DNA of 64,000 bases from Hydractinia symbiolongicarpus. Its lineage: Eukaryota; Cnidaria; Hydrozoa; Anthoathecata; Hydractiniidae. Positions 35,794 through 49,700 of this stretch are shown here, in pieces. Within the stretch, counting starts at the first letter, position 1. The number at the start of each line of letters is the position of its first letter. Under the pieces are notes generated by a model. That model was not told the origin of the DNA. It searched no databases and saw only the letters and a list, made by a program, of their open reading frames with translations. Location: the NCBI RefSeq assembly GCF_029227915.1, contig NC_079888.1, forward strand, positions 24,532,001 through 24,596,000. Direction: 5' to 3'. The translations under genes were made by a program, and so were the position numbers.

Positions 35794-36771
35794 CTGTGAG
35801 TAAACTCATTTCAAGAACGATTTTTTAAATTATTTTTTCAACACTAAAACGCATAAGACTTGTAGTTTTCAAAAATGTTTTCATTTTTGATGAGACGCTG
35901 AATAAAAGCAGTTTAATCGCTGGCAAACTAAATCCCGCGTTTTCCCGTAAATCCGGGGCTTGGCCCGCATAGTCGAATGTATACAAAGAATGTACCCAGG
36001 GAGTAAACTCATTTCCCGAACGATTTTTTAAAATTTTTTTACGCCACTAAAACGCATGAGACTTGTAGTTTTTAAAAATGTTTTCATTTTTGATGAGATG
36101 CTGAATAAAAGAAGTTTAATCGCTGGCAAACGAAAACCCGCGATTTCCCGTAAATCCCGGCTTGGCCCGTATAGTCAAAAGTATACAAAGAAAGTACCCA
36201 GGAAGTAAACTCATTTCCCGAACGATTTTTTAAATTATTTTTTCACCACAAAAACGCATGAGACTTGTAGTTTTCAAAAAGGTTTTCATTTTTGATGAGA
36301 CGCTGAATAAAAGAAGTTTAATCGCCGGCAAACGAAAACCCGCGATTTCCCGTAAATCCCGGGCTTGGCCCGTATAGTCAAAAGTATACAAAGAAAGTAC
36401 CCAGGGAGTAAACTCATTTCAAGAACGATTTTTTAAATTATTTTTTCAACACTAAAACGCATAAGACTTGCAGTTTTTAAAAATGTTTTCATTTTTGATG
36501 AGACGCTGAATAAAAGAAGTTTAATCGCTGGCAAGCTAAATCCCGCGTTTTCCCGTAAATCCGGGGCTTGGCCCGCATAGTCGAATGTATACAAAGAAAT
36601 TTCCCAGGGAGTAAACTCATTTCCCGAACGATTTTTTAAATTTTTTTTCGCCACCAAAACGCATGAGACTTCTAGTTTTCAAAAATGTTTTCATTTTTGA
36701 TGAGACGCTGAATAAAAGCAGTTTAATCGCTGGCAAGCTAAATCCCGCGTTTTCCCGTAAATCCGGGGCTT

Positions 36772-39700
36772 GGCCCGCATAGTCGAATGTATACAAAGAA
36801 AGTACCCAGGGAGTAAACTCATTTCCCGAACGATTTTTTAAATTACTTTTTCACCACTAAAACGCATGAGACTTGTAGTTTTTTAAATTGTTTTCATTTT
36901 TAATGAGACGCTGAATAAAAGAAGTTTAATCGCCGGCAAGCGAAAACCCGCGATTTCCCGTAAATCCCGGGCTTGGCCCGTATAGTCAAAAGTATACAAA
37001 GAAAGTACCCAGGGAGTAAACTCATTTCCCGAACGATTTTTTATATTATTTTTTTACCACTAAACGCACGAGACTTGTAGTTTTCAAAAATCCTTTCATA
37101 TTTGATGGGACGCTGAATAAAAGAAGTTTAATCGCCGGCAAACGAAAATCTACGATTTCCCGTAAATCCCCGACTCGGCCCGTATAGTCAAAAGTATACA
37201 AAGAAAGTACCCTGTGAGTAAACTCATTTCAAGAACGATTTTTTAAATTATTTTTTCAACACTAAAACGCATAAGACTTGCAGTTTTTAAAAATGTTTTC
37301 ATTTTTGATGACACGCTGAATAAAAGAAGTTTAATCGCCGGAAAACGAAAACCCGCGATTTCCCGTAAATCCCGGGCTTGGCCCGTATAGTCAAAAGTAT
37401 ACAAAGAAAGTACCCAGGGAGTAAACTCATTTCCCGAACGATTTTTTAAATTACTTTTTCACCACTAAAACGCATGAGACTTGTAGTTTTCAAAAATGTT
37501 TTCATTTTTGATGAGACGCTAAATAAAAGCAGTTTAATCGCTGGCAAACTAAATCCCGCGTTTTCCCGTAAATCCGGGGCTTGGCCCGCATAGTCGAATG
37601 TATACAAAGAAAGTACCCAGGGAGTAAACTCAATTCCCGAACGATTTTTAAAATTTTTTTTCGCCACTAAAACGCATGAGACTTGTAGTTTTCAAAAATG
37701 TTTTCATTTTTGATGAGATGCTGAATAAAAGAAGTTTAATCGCCGGCAAACGAAAACGCGCGATTTCCCGTAAATCCCGGCTTGGCCCGTATAGTCAAAA
37801 GTATACAAAGAAAGTACCCAGGGAGTAAACTCATTTCCCGAACGATTTTTTAAATTATTTTTTCACCACAAAAACGCATGAGACTTGTAGTTTTCAAAAA
37901 TGTTTTCATTTTTGATGACACGCTGAATAAAAGAAGTTTAATCGCCGGCAAACGAAAACCCGCGATTTCCCGTAAATCCCGGGCTTGGCCTGTATAGTCA
38001 AAAGTATACAAAGAAAGTACCCAGGGAGTAAACTCATTTCCAGAACGATTTTTTAAATTACTTTTTCACCACTAAAACGCATGAGACTTGTAGTTTTTAA
38101 AAATGTTTTCATTTTTGATGAGACGCTGAATAAAAGAAGTTTAATCGCCGGCAAACGAAAACCTGCGATTTCCCGTAAATCCTGGACTCGGCCCGTATAG
38201 TCAAAAGTATACAAAGAAAGTACCTAGGGAGTAAACTCATTTCCCAAACGATTTTTTAAATTATTATTTCACCACTAACACGCATGAGACTTGTAGTTTT
38301 CAAGAATGTTTTCATTTTTGATGAGACGCTGAATAAAAGCAGTTTAATCGCCGGCAAACGAAAGCCCGCGATTTCCCGTAAATCCCGGGCTTGGCACGTA
38401 TAGTCGAATGTATACAAAGAAAGTACCCTGTGAGTAAACTCATTTCCGAAACGATTTTATAAATTATTTTTTCACCACTAAAACGCATAAGACTTGTAGT
38501 TTTTAAAAATGTTTTCATTTTTGATGAGACGCTGAATAAAAGAAGTTTAATCGCCGGCAAACGAAAACCCGCGATTTCCCGTAAATCCCGGCTTAGCCCG
38601 TATAGTCAAAAGTATACAAAGAAAGTACCCAGGGAGTAAACTCATTTCCCGAACGATTTTTTAAATTATTTTTTCACAACTAAAACGCATGAGACTTGTA
38701 GTTTTCAAAAATGTTTTCATTTTTGATGAGACGCTGAATAAAAGCAGTTTAATCGCCGGCAAACGAAAACCTGCGATTTCCCGTAAATCCTGGACTCGGC
38801 CCGTATAGTCAAAAGTATACAAAAAAAGTACCCAGGGAGTAAACTCATTTCCCAAACGATTTTTTAAATTATTATTTCACCACTAAAGCCCATGAGACTT
38901 GTAGTTTTTAAAAATGTTTTCATTTTTGATGAGACGCTGAATAAAAGAAGTTTAATCGCCGGCAAACGAAAACCTGCGATTTCCCGTAAATCCTGGACTC
39001 GGCCCGTATAGTCAAAAGTATACAAAGAAAGTACCCAGGGAAAAAACTCATTTCCCGAAAGATTTTTTATATTATTTTTTTACCACTAAACGCATGAGAC
39101 TTGTAGTTTCCAAAAATATTTTCATATTTGATGGGACGCTGAATAAAAGAAGTTTAATCGCCGGCAAACGAAAATCTACGATTTCCCGTAAATCCCGGAC
39201 TCGGCCCGTATAGTCAAAAGTATACAAAGAAAGTACCCAGGGCGTAAACTCATTTCCCGAACGATTTTTTAAATTATTTTTTCACCACTAAAACGCATGA
39301 GACTTGTAGTTTTTAAAAATGTTTTCATTTTTGATGAGACGCTGAATAAAAGGAGTTTAATCGCCGGCAAACGAAAACCTGCGATTTCCCTAAATCCCGG
39401 ACTCGGCCCGTATAGTCAAAAGTATACAAAGAAAGTACCCAGGGAGTAAACTCATTTCCCGAACGATTTTTTATATTATTTTTTTACCACTAAACGCATG
39501 AGACTTGTAGTTTTCAAAAATATTTTCATATATGATGGGACGCTGAATAAAAGAAGTTTAATCGCCGGCAAACGAAAATCTACGATTTCCCGTAAATCCC
39601 GGGCTTGGCCCGTATAGTCAAAAGTATACAAAGAAAGTACCCAGGGAGTAAACTCATTTCCCGAACGATTTTTTAAATTACTTTTTCACCACTAAAACGC

Positions 39701-42240
39701 ATAAGACTTGTAGTTTTTAAAAATGTTTTCATTTTTGATGAGACGCTGAATAAAAGAAGTTTAATCGCCGGCAAACGAAAACCCGCGATTTCCCGTAAAT
39801 GCCGGGCTTGGCCCGTATAGTCAAAAGTATACAAAGAAAGTACCCAGGGAGTAAACTCATTTCCCGAACGATTTTTTAAATTACTTTTTCACCACTAAAA
39901 CGCATGAGACTTGTAGTTTTTTAAAATGTTTTCATTTTTAATGAGACGCTGAATAAAAGAAGTTTAATCGCCGGCAAGCGAAAACCCGCGATTTCCCGTA
40001 AATCCCGGGCTTGGCCCGTATAGTCAAAAGTATACAAAGAAAGTACCCAGGGAGTAAACTCATTTCCCGAACGATTTTTTATATTATTTTTTTACCACTA
40101 AACGCATGAGACTTGTAGTTTTCAAAAATATTTTCATATTTGATGGGACGCTGAATAAAAGAAGTTTAATCGCCGGCAAACGAAAATCTACGATTTCCCG
40201 TAAATCCCCGACTCGGCCCGTATAGTCAAAAGTATACAAAGAAAGTACCCTGTGAGTAAACTCATTTCAAGAACGATTTTTTAAATTATTTTTTCAACAC
40301 TAAAACGCATAAGACTTGCAGTTTTTAAAAATGTTTTCATTTTTGATGACACGCTGAATAAAAGAAGTTTAATCGCCGGAAAACGAAAACCCGCGATTTC
40401 CCGTAAATCCCGGGCTTGGCCCGTATAGTCAAAAGTATACAAAGAAAGTACCCAGGGAGTAAACTCATTTCCCGAACGATTTTTTAAATTACTTTTTCAC
40501 CACTAAAACGCATGAGACTTGTAGTTTTCAAAAATGTTTTCATTTTTGATGAGACGCTGAATAAAAGCAGTTTAATCGCTGGCAAACTAAATCCCGCGTT
40601 TTCCCGTAAATCCGGGGCTTGGCCCGCATAGTCGAATGTATACAAAGAAAGTACCCAGGGAGTAAACTCAATTCCCGAACGATTTTTAAAATTTTTTTTC
40701 GCCACTAAAACGCATGAGACTTGTAGTTTTCAAAAATGTTTTCATTTTTGATGAGATGCTGAATAAAAGAAGTTTAATCGCCGGCAAACGAAAACGCGCG
40801 ATTTCCCGTAAATCCCGGCTTGGCCCGTATAGTCAAAAGTATACAAAGAAAGTACCCAGGGAGTAAACTCATTTCCCGAACGATTTTTTAAATTATTTTT
40901 TCACCACAAAAACGCATGAGACTTGTAGTTTTCAAAAATGTTTTCATTTTTGATGACACGCTGAATAAAAGAACTTTAATCGCCGGCAAACGAAAACCCG
41001 CGATTTCCCGTAAATCCCGGGCTTGGCCTGTATAGTCAAAAGTATACAAAGAAAGTACCCAGGGAGTAAACTTATTTCCAGAACGATTTTTTAAATTACT
41101 TTTTCACCACTAAAACGCATGAGACTTGTAGTTTTTAAAAATGTTTTCATTTTGGATGAGACGCTGATTAAAAGAAGTTTAATCGCCGGCAAACGAAAAT
41201 CTACGATTTCCCGTAAATCCCGGACTCGGCCCGTATAGTCAAAAGTATACAAAGAAAGTACCCTGTGAGTAAACTCATTTCAAGAACGATTTTTTAAATT
41301 ATTTTTTCAACACTAAAACGCATAAGACTTGTAGTTTTCAAAAATGTTTTCATTTTTGATGAGACGCTGAATAAAAGCAGTTTAATCGCTGGCAAACTAA
41401 ATCCCGCGTTTTCCCGTAAATCCGGGGCTTGGCCCGCATAGTCGAATGTATACAAAGAATGTACCCAGGGAGTAAACTCATTTCCCGAACGATTTTTTAA
41501 AATTTTTTTACGCCACTAAAACGCATGAGACTTGTAGTTTTTAAAAATGTTTTCATTTTTGATGAGATGCTGAATAAAAGAAGTTTAATCGCTGGCAAAC
41601 GAAAACCCGCGATTTCCCGTAAATCCCGGCTTGGCCCGTATAGTCAAAAGTATACAAAGAAAGTACCCAGGAAGTAAACTCATTTCCCGAACGATTTTTT
41701 AAATTATTTTTTCACCACAAAAACGCATGAGACTTGTAGTTTTCAAAAAGGTTTTCATTTTTGATGAGACGCTGAATAAAAGAAGTTTAATCGCCGGCAA
41801 ACGAAAACCCGCGATTTCCCGTAAATCCCGGGCTTGGCCCGTATAGTCAAAAGTATACAAAGAAAGTACCCAGGGAGTAAACTCATTTCAAGAACGATTT
41901 TTTAAATTATTTTTTCAACACTAAAACGCATAAGACTTGCAGTTTTTAAAAATGTTTTCATTTTTGATGAGACGCTGAATAAAAGAAGTTTAATCGCTGG
42001 CAAGCTAAATCCCGCGTTTTCCCGTAAATCCGGGGCTTGGCCCGCATAGTCGAATGTATACAAAGAAATTTCCCAGGGAGTAAACTCATTTCCCGAACGA
42101 TTTTTTAAATTTTTTTTCGCCACCAAAACGCATGAGACTTCTAGTTTTCAAAAATGTTTTCATTTTTGATGAGACGCTGAATAAAAGCAGTTTAATCGCT
42201 GGCAAGCTAAATCCCGCGTTTTCCCGTAAATCCGGGGCTT
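36772..42240 (-). repeat. 27-mer derivative of the 38-mer (5,469 bp)
   Basis: This second copy of the long block keeps its order of private variants, including TTTTTTAAATTGTTTTC, AAATCCTTTCATATTTG, AATGCCGGGCTTGG, ATGTACCCAGG and AAATTTCCCAGGG. It lacks 7 monomers after 39,602 and 4 monomers near 40,700-41,250 relative to copy 1. 38 - 7 - 4 = 27 monomers, which matches its length. At 42,241 the start of a third copy (about 70 bp) is visible before the sequence diverges. Confidence 0.84.
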
Positions 42241-42708
42241 GGCCCGCATAGTCGAATGTATACAAAGAAAGTACCCAGGGAGTAAACTCATTTCCCGAAC
42301 GATTTTTTAAATTTTTTTTCGCCATCAAAACGCATGAGACTTCTAGTTTTCAAAAATGTTTTCATTTTTGATGAGACGCTGAATAAAAGAAGTTTAATCG
42401 CCGGCAAACGAAAACCCGCGATTTCCCGTAAATCCCGGGCTTGGCCCGTATAGTCAAAAGTATACAAAGAAAGTACCCAGTGAGTAAACTCATTTCCCGA
42501 ACGATTTTTTAAATTACTTTTTCACCACTAAAACGCATGACACTTGTAGTTTTTAAAAATGTTTTCATTTTTGATGAGACGCTGAATAAAAGAAGTTTAA
42601 TCGCCGGCAAACGAAAACCTGCGATTTCCCGTAAATCCTGGACTCGGCCCGTATAGTCAAAAGTATACAAAGAAAGTACCCAGGGAGTAAACTCATTTTC
42701 CAATAGAT
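42241..42708 (-). repeat. Inverted satellite between two large blocks
   Basis: About two and a half monomers. Similarity to the start of the 38-mer stops near 42,311, where TTTTTTTTCGCCATCAAAACG appears with a GACTTCTAGTTTTC variant. A type A and a type C (CCTGGACTCGGCC) monomer follow, with ACGCATGACACTTG near 42,535 and TTCCAATAGATTTTTT near 42,700. Nothing but satellite. Confidence 0.75.
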
Positions 42709-45700
42709 TTTTTAAATTATTATTTCACCACTAAAACGAATGAGACTTTTAGTTTTCAAGAATGTTTTCATTTTTGATGAGACGCTGAATAAAAGAAGTT
42801 TAATTGCCGGCAAACGAAAACCCACCATTTCCTGTAAATCCCGGACTCGGCCGTATAGTCAAAAGTATACAAAGAAAGTACCCAGGGAGTAAACTCATTT
42901 CCCAAACGATTTTTTAAATTATTTTTTCAGCACTAAAACGCATGAGACTTGTATTTTGCAAAAATGTTTTCATTTTTGATGAGACACTGAATAAAAGACG
43001 TTTAATCGCCGGCAAACGAAAACCAGCGATTTCCCGTAAATCCCTGACTCGGCCCGTATATTCAGAAGTATACAAAGAAGGTATCCAGGGAGTAAACTCA
43101 TTTCCTGAACGATCTTTTAAATTACTTTTTCACCAGTAAAACGCATCAGACTTGTAGTTTTCAAAAATGTTTTCATTTTTGATGAGACGCTGAATAAAAG
43201 AAGTTTAATCGCCAGCAAACGAAAACCCGCGATTTCCCGTAAATACCTGACTCGGCCCGTTTAGTCAAAAGTATACAAAGAAAGTACCCAGGGCGTAAAC
43301 TCATTTCCCGAACGATTTTTTAAATTATTTTTTCACCACTAAAACGCATGAGACTTGTAGTTTTTAAAAATGTTTTCATTTTTGATGAGACGCTGAATAA
43401 AAGCAGTTTAATCGCTGGCAAACGAAAACCTGCGATTTCCCTAAATCCCGGACTCGGCCCGTATAGTCAAAAGTATACAAAGAAAGTACCCAGGGAATAA
43501 ACTCATTTCCCGAACGATTTTTTATATTATTTTTTTACCACTAAACGCATGAGACTTGTAGTTTTCAAAAATATTTTCATATTTGATGGGACGCTGAATA
43601 AAAGAAGTTTAATCGCCGGCAAACGAAAATCTACGATTTCCCGTAAATCCTGGACTCGGCCCGTATAGTCAAAAGTATACAAAGAAAGTACCCAGGGCGT
43701 AAACTCATTTCCCGAACGATTTTTTAAATTATTTTTTCACCACTAAACCGCATGAGACTTGTGGTTTTCAAAAATGTTTTCATTTTTGATGAGACGCTGA
43801 ATAAAAGAAGTTTAATCGCAGGCAAACGAAAACCCGTGATTTCCCGTAAATCCCGGGCTTGGCCCGTATAGTCAAAAGTATACAAAGAAAGTACCCAGAG
43901 AGTAAACTCATTTCCCGAACTATTTTTTAAATTACTTTTTCACCACTAAAACGCATGAGACTTGTAGTTTTTAAAAATGTTTTTATTTTTGATGAGACGC
44001 TGAATAAAAGAAGTTTAATCGCCGGCAAACCAAAACCCGCGATTTCCCGTAAATCCCGGGCTTGGCCCGTATAGTCAAAAGTATACAAAGAAAGTACCCA
44101 GAGAGTAAACTCATTTCCCGAACGGTTTTTTAAATTACTTTTTCACCACTAAAACGCATGAGACTTGTAGTTTTCAAAAATATTTTCATATTTGATGGGA
44201 CGCTGAATAAAAGAAGTTTAATCGCCGGCAAACGAAAATCTACGATTTCCGTTAAATCCTGGACTCGGCCCGTATAGTCAAAAGTATACAAAGAAAGTAC
44301 CCAGGGCGTAAACTCATTTCCCGAACGATTTTTTAAATTATTTTTTCACCACTAAAACGCATGAGGCTTGTGGTTTTCAAAAATGTTTTCATTTTTGATG
44401 AGACGCTGAATAAAAGAAGTTTAATCGCCGGCAAACGAAAACCCGCGATTTCCCGCAAATCCCGGGCTTGGCCCGTATAGTCAAAAGTATACAAAGAAAG
44501 TACCCAGGGAGTAAACTCATTTCCCGAACTATTTTTTAAATTACTTTTTCACCACTAAAACGCATGAGACTTGTAGTTTTTAAAAATGTTTTTATTTTTG
44601 ATGAGACGCTGAATAAAAGAAGTTTAATCGCCGGCAAACTAAAACCCGCGATTTCCCGTAAATCCCGGGCTTGGCCCGTATAGTCAAAAGTATACAAAGA
44701 AAGTACCCAGGGAGTAAACTCATTTCCCGAACGATTTTTTAAATTACTTTTTCACCACTAAAACGCATGAGACTTGTAGTTTTTAAAAATGTTTTCATTT
44801 TTGATGAGACGCTGCATAAAAGAAGTTTAATCGCCGGCAAACGAAAACCCGCGATTTCCCGTAAATCCCGGGCTTGGCCCGTATAGTCAAAAGTATACAA
44901 AGAAAGTACCCAGGGAGTAAACTCATTTCCCGAACGATTTTTTAAATTACTTTTTCACCACTAAAACGCATGAGACTTGTAGTTTTCAAAAATGTTTTCA
45001 TTTTCGATGAGACGCTGAATAAAAGAAGTTTAATCGCCGGCAAACGAAAACCCGCGATTTCCCGTAAATCCCGGGCTTGGCCCGTATAGTCAAAAGTATA
45101 CAAAGAAAGTACCCAGGGAGTAAACTCATTTCCCGAACGATTTTTTATATTATTTTTTTACCACTAAACGCATGAGACTTGTAGTTTTCAAAAATATTTT
45201 CATATTTGATGGGACGCTGAATAAAAGAAGTTTAATCGCCGGCAAACGAAAATCTACGATTTCCCGTAAATGCCGGACTCGGCCCGTATAGTCAAAAGTA
45301 TACAAAGAAAGTACCCAGGGCGTAAACTCATTTCCTGAACGATTTTTTAAATTATTTTTTCACTACTAAAACGCATGAGACTTGTAGTTTTCAAAAATGT
45401 TTTCATTTTTGATGAGACGCTGAATAAAAGAAGTTTAATCGCCGGCAAACGAAAACCCGCGATTTCCCGTAAATCCCGGGCTTGGCCCGTATAGTCAAAA
45501 GTATACAAAGAAAGTACCCAGGGAGTAAACTCATTTCCCGAACGATTTTTTAAATTACTTTTTCACCACTAAAACGCATGAGACTTGTAGTTTTTAAAAA
45601 TGTTTTCATTTTTGATGAGACGCTGAATAAAAGAAGTTTAATCGCCGGCAAACGAAAACCCGCGATTTCCCGTAAATCCCGGGCTTGGCCCGTATAGTCA

Positions 45701-46764
45701 AAAGTATACAAGGAAAGTACCCAGGGAGTAAACTCATTTCCCGAACGATTTTTTAAATTACTTTTTCACCACTAAAACGCATGAGACTTGTAGTTTTTAA
45801 AAATGTTTTCATTTTTGATGAGACGCTGAATAAAAGAAGTTTAATCGCCGGCAAACGAAAACCCGCGATTTCCCGTAAATCCCGGGCTTGGCCCGTATAG
45901 TCAAAAGTATACAAAGAAAGTACCCAGGGAGTAAACTCATTTCCCGAACGATTTTTTAAATTACTTTTTCACTACTAAAACGCATGAGACTTGTAGTTTT
46001 TAAAAATATTTTCATATTTGATGGGACGCTGAATAAAAGAAGTTTAATCGCCGGCAAACGAAAATCTACGATTTCCCGTAAATCCCGGACTCGGCCCGTA
46101 TAGTCAAAAGTATACAAAGAAAGTACCCAGGGAGTAAACTCATTTCCCGAACGATTTTTTAAATTATTTTTTCACCACAAAAACGCATGAGACTTGTAGT
46201 TTTCAAAAATGTTTTCATTTTTGATGAGACGCTGAATAAAAGAAGTTTAATCGCCGGCAAACGAAAACCCGCGATTTCCCGTAAATCCCGGGCTTGGCCC
46301 GTATAGTCAAAAGTATACAAAGAAAGTACCCAGGGAGTAAATTCATTTCCAGAACGATTTTTTAAATTACTTTTCCACCACTAAAACGCATGAGACTTGT
46401 AGTTTTTAAAAATGTTTTCATTTTTGATGAGACGCTGAATAAAAGAAGTTTAATCGCCGGCAAACGAAAACCCGCGATTTCCCGTAAATCCCGGGCTTGG
46501 CCCGTATAGTCAAAAGTATACAAAGAAAGTACCCAGGGAGTAAACTCATTTCCCGAACGATTTTTTAAATTACTTTTTCACCACTAAAACGCATGAGACT
46601 TGTAGTTTTCAAAAATGTTTTCATTTTTGATGAGACGCTGAATAAAAGCAGTTTAATCGCTGGCAAGCTAAATCCCGCGTTTTCCCGTAAATCCGGGGCT
46701 TGGCCCGCATAGTCGAATGTATACAAAGAAAGTACCCAGGGCGTAAACTCGTTTCCCGAACGAT
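42709..46764 (-). repeat. 20-mer unit, copy 1 (4,056 bp)
   Basis: This is the first of two consecutive long copies. Shared markers with copy 2 at an offset of 4,056 bp are AAACGAATGAGACTTTTAG (42,734/46,790), CCCACCATTTCCTG, GTATTTTGCAAAAATG, CCGTATATTCAGAAG and GAAGGTATCCAGG. After about 43,197 the offset becomes 3,852-3,854 bp because copy 1 has one extra monomer (about 43,198-43,400, with AAATACCTGACTCGG and CGTTTAGTC). Confidence 0.86.
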
Positions 46765-49700
46765 TTTTTAAATTATTATTTCACCACTAAAACGAATGAG
46801 ACTTTTAGTTTTCAAGAATGTTTTCATTTTTGATGAGACGCTGAATAAAAGAAGTTTAATTGCCGGCAAACGAAAACCCACCATTTCCTGTAAATCCCGG
46901 ACTCGGCCGTATAGTCAAAAGTATACAAAGAAAGTACCCAGGGAGTAAACTCATTTCCCAAACGATTTTTTAAATTATTTTTTCAGCACTAAAACGCATG
47001 AGACTTGTATTTTGCAAAAATGTTTTCATTTTTGATGAGACACTGAATAAAAGAAGTTTAATCGCCGGCAAACGAAAACCAGCGATTTCCCGTAAATCCC
47101 TGACTCGGCCCGTATATTCAGAAGTATACAAAGAAGGTATCCAGGGAGTAAACTCATTTCCTGAACGATCTTTTAAATTACTTTTTCACCAGTAAAACGC
47201 ATCAGACTTGTAGTTTTCAAAAATGTTTTCATTTTTGATGAGACGCTGAATAAAAGCAGTTTAATCGCCGGCAAACGAAAACCTGCGATTTCCCTAAATC
47301 CCGGACTCGGCCCGTATAGTCAAAAGTATACAAAGAAAGTACCCAGGGAATAAACTCATTTCCCGAACGATTTTTTATATTATTTTTTTACCACTAAACG
47401 CATGAGACTTGTAGTTTTCAAAAATATTTTCATATTTGATGGGACGCTGAATAAAAGAAGTTTAATCGCCGGCAAACGAAAATCTACGATTTCCCGTAAA
47501 TCCTGGACTCGGCCCGTATAGTCAAAAGTATACAAAAAAAGTACCCAGGGCGTAAACTCATTTCCCGAACGATTTTTTAAATTATTTTTTCACCACTAAA
47601 CCGCATGAGACTTGCGGTTTTCAAAAATGTTTTCATTTTTGATGAGACGCTGAATAAAAGAAGTTTAATCGCAGGCAAACGAAAACCCGCGATTTCCCGT
47701 AAATCCCGGGCTTGGCCCGTATAGTCAAAAGTATACAAAGAAAGTACCCAGGGAGTAAACTCATTTCCCGAACTATTTTTTAAATTACTTTTTCACCACT
47801 AAAACGCATGAGACTTGTAGTTTTTAAAAATGTTTTTATTTTTGATGAGACGCTGAATAAAAGAAGTTTAATCGCCGGCAAACCAAAACCCGCGATTTCC
47901 CGTAAATCCCGGGCTTGGCCCGTATAGTCAAAAGTATACAAAGAAAGTACCCAGAGAGTAAACTCATTTCCCGTACGGTTTTTTAAATTACTTTTTCACC
48001 ACTAAAACGCATGAGACTTGTAGTTTTCAAAAATATTTTCATATTTGATGGGACGCTGAATAAAAGAAGTTTAATCGCCGGCAAACGAAAATCTACGATT
48101 TCCGTTAAATCCTGGACTCGGCCCGTATAGTCAAAAGTATACAAAGAAAGTACCCAGGGCGTAAACTCATTTCCCGAACGATTTTTTAAATTATTTTTTC
48201 ACCACTAAAACGCATGAGGCTTGTGGTTTTCAAAAATGTTTTCATTTTTGATGAGACGCTGAATAAAAGAAGTTTAATCGCCGGCAAACGAAAACCCGCG
48301 ATTTCCCGCAAATCCCGGGCTTGGCCCGTATAGTCAAAAGTATACAAAGAAAGTACCCAGGGAGTAAACTCATTTCCCGAACTATTTTTTAAATTACTTT
48401 TTCACCACTAAAACGCATGAGACTTGTAGTTTTTAAAAATGTTTTTATTTTTGATGAGACGCTGAATAAAAGAAGTTTAATCGCCGGCAAACGAAAACCC
48501 GCGATTTCCCGTAAATCCCGGGCTTGGCCCGTATAGTCAAAAGTATACAAAGAAAGTACCCAGGGAGTAAACTCATTTCCCGAACAATTTTTTAAATTAC
48601 TTTTTCACCACTAAAACGCATGAGACTTGTAGTTTTTAAAAATGTTTTCATTTTTGATGAGACGCTGCATAAAAGAAGTTTAATCGCCGGCAAACGAAAA
48701 CCCGCGATTTCCCGTAAATCCCGGGCTTGGCCTGTATAGTCAAAAGTATACAAAGAAAGTACCCAGGGAGTAAACACATTTCCCGAACGATTTTTTAAAT
48801 TACTTTTTCACCACTAAAACGCATGAGACTTGTAGTTTTCAAAAATGTTTTCATTTTCGATGAGACGCTGAATAAAAGAAGTTTAATCGCCGGCAAACGA
48901 AAACCCGCGATTTCCCGTAAATCCCGGGCTTGGCCCGTATAGTCAAAAGTATACAAAGAAAGTACCCAGGGAGTAAACTCATTTCCCGAACGATTTTTTA
49001 TATTATTTTTTTACCACTAAACGCATGAGACTTGTAGTTTTCAAAAATATTTTCATATTTGATGGGACGCTGAATAAAAGAAGTTTAATCGCCGGCAAAC
49101 GAAAATCTACGATTTCCCGTAAATGCCGGACTCGGCCCGTATAGTCAAAAGTATACAAAGAAAGTACCCAGGGCGTAAACTCATTTCCCGAACGATTTTT
49201 TAAATTATTTTTTCACCACTAAAACGCATGAGACTTGTAGTTTTCAAAAATGTTTTCATTTTTGATGAGACGCTGAATAAAAGAAGTTTAATCGCCGGCA
49301 AACGAAAACCCGCGATTTCCCGTAAATCCCGGGCTTGGCCCGTATAGTCAAAAGTATACAAAGAAAGTACCCAGGGAGTAAACTCATTTCCCGAACGATT
49401 TTTTAAATTACTTTTTCACCACTAAAACGCATGAGACTTGTAGTTTTTAAAAATGTTTTCATTTTGATGAGACGCTGAATAAAAGAAGTTTAATCGCCGG
49501 CAAACGAAAACCCGCGATTTCCCGTAAATCCCGGGCTTGGCCCGTATAGTCAAAAGTATACAAGGAAAGTACCCAGGGAGTAAACTCATTTCCCGAACGA
49601 TTTTTTAAATTACTTTTTCACCACTAAAACGCATGAGACTTGTAGTTTTTAAAAATGTTTTCATTTTTGATGAGACGCTGAATAAAAGAAGTTTAATCGC

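Larger units (their letters stand above)
29075..36771 (-). repeat. 38-mer higher-order unit (7,697 bp)
   Basis: This is the first copy of the longest block in the window. Positions 29,075-31,905 match 36,772-39,602 at an offset of 7,697 bp. Positions 33,310-35,000 match 39,589-41,280 at an offset of 6,279 bp. Positions 35,000-36,842 match 40,470-42,311 at an offset of 5,469 bp. The offsets drop by 1,418 bp and 810 bp, which is 7 and 4 whole monomers. This copy also contains an internal 6-mer tandem and a 4-mer tandem, listed separately. Confidence 0.85.
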
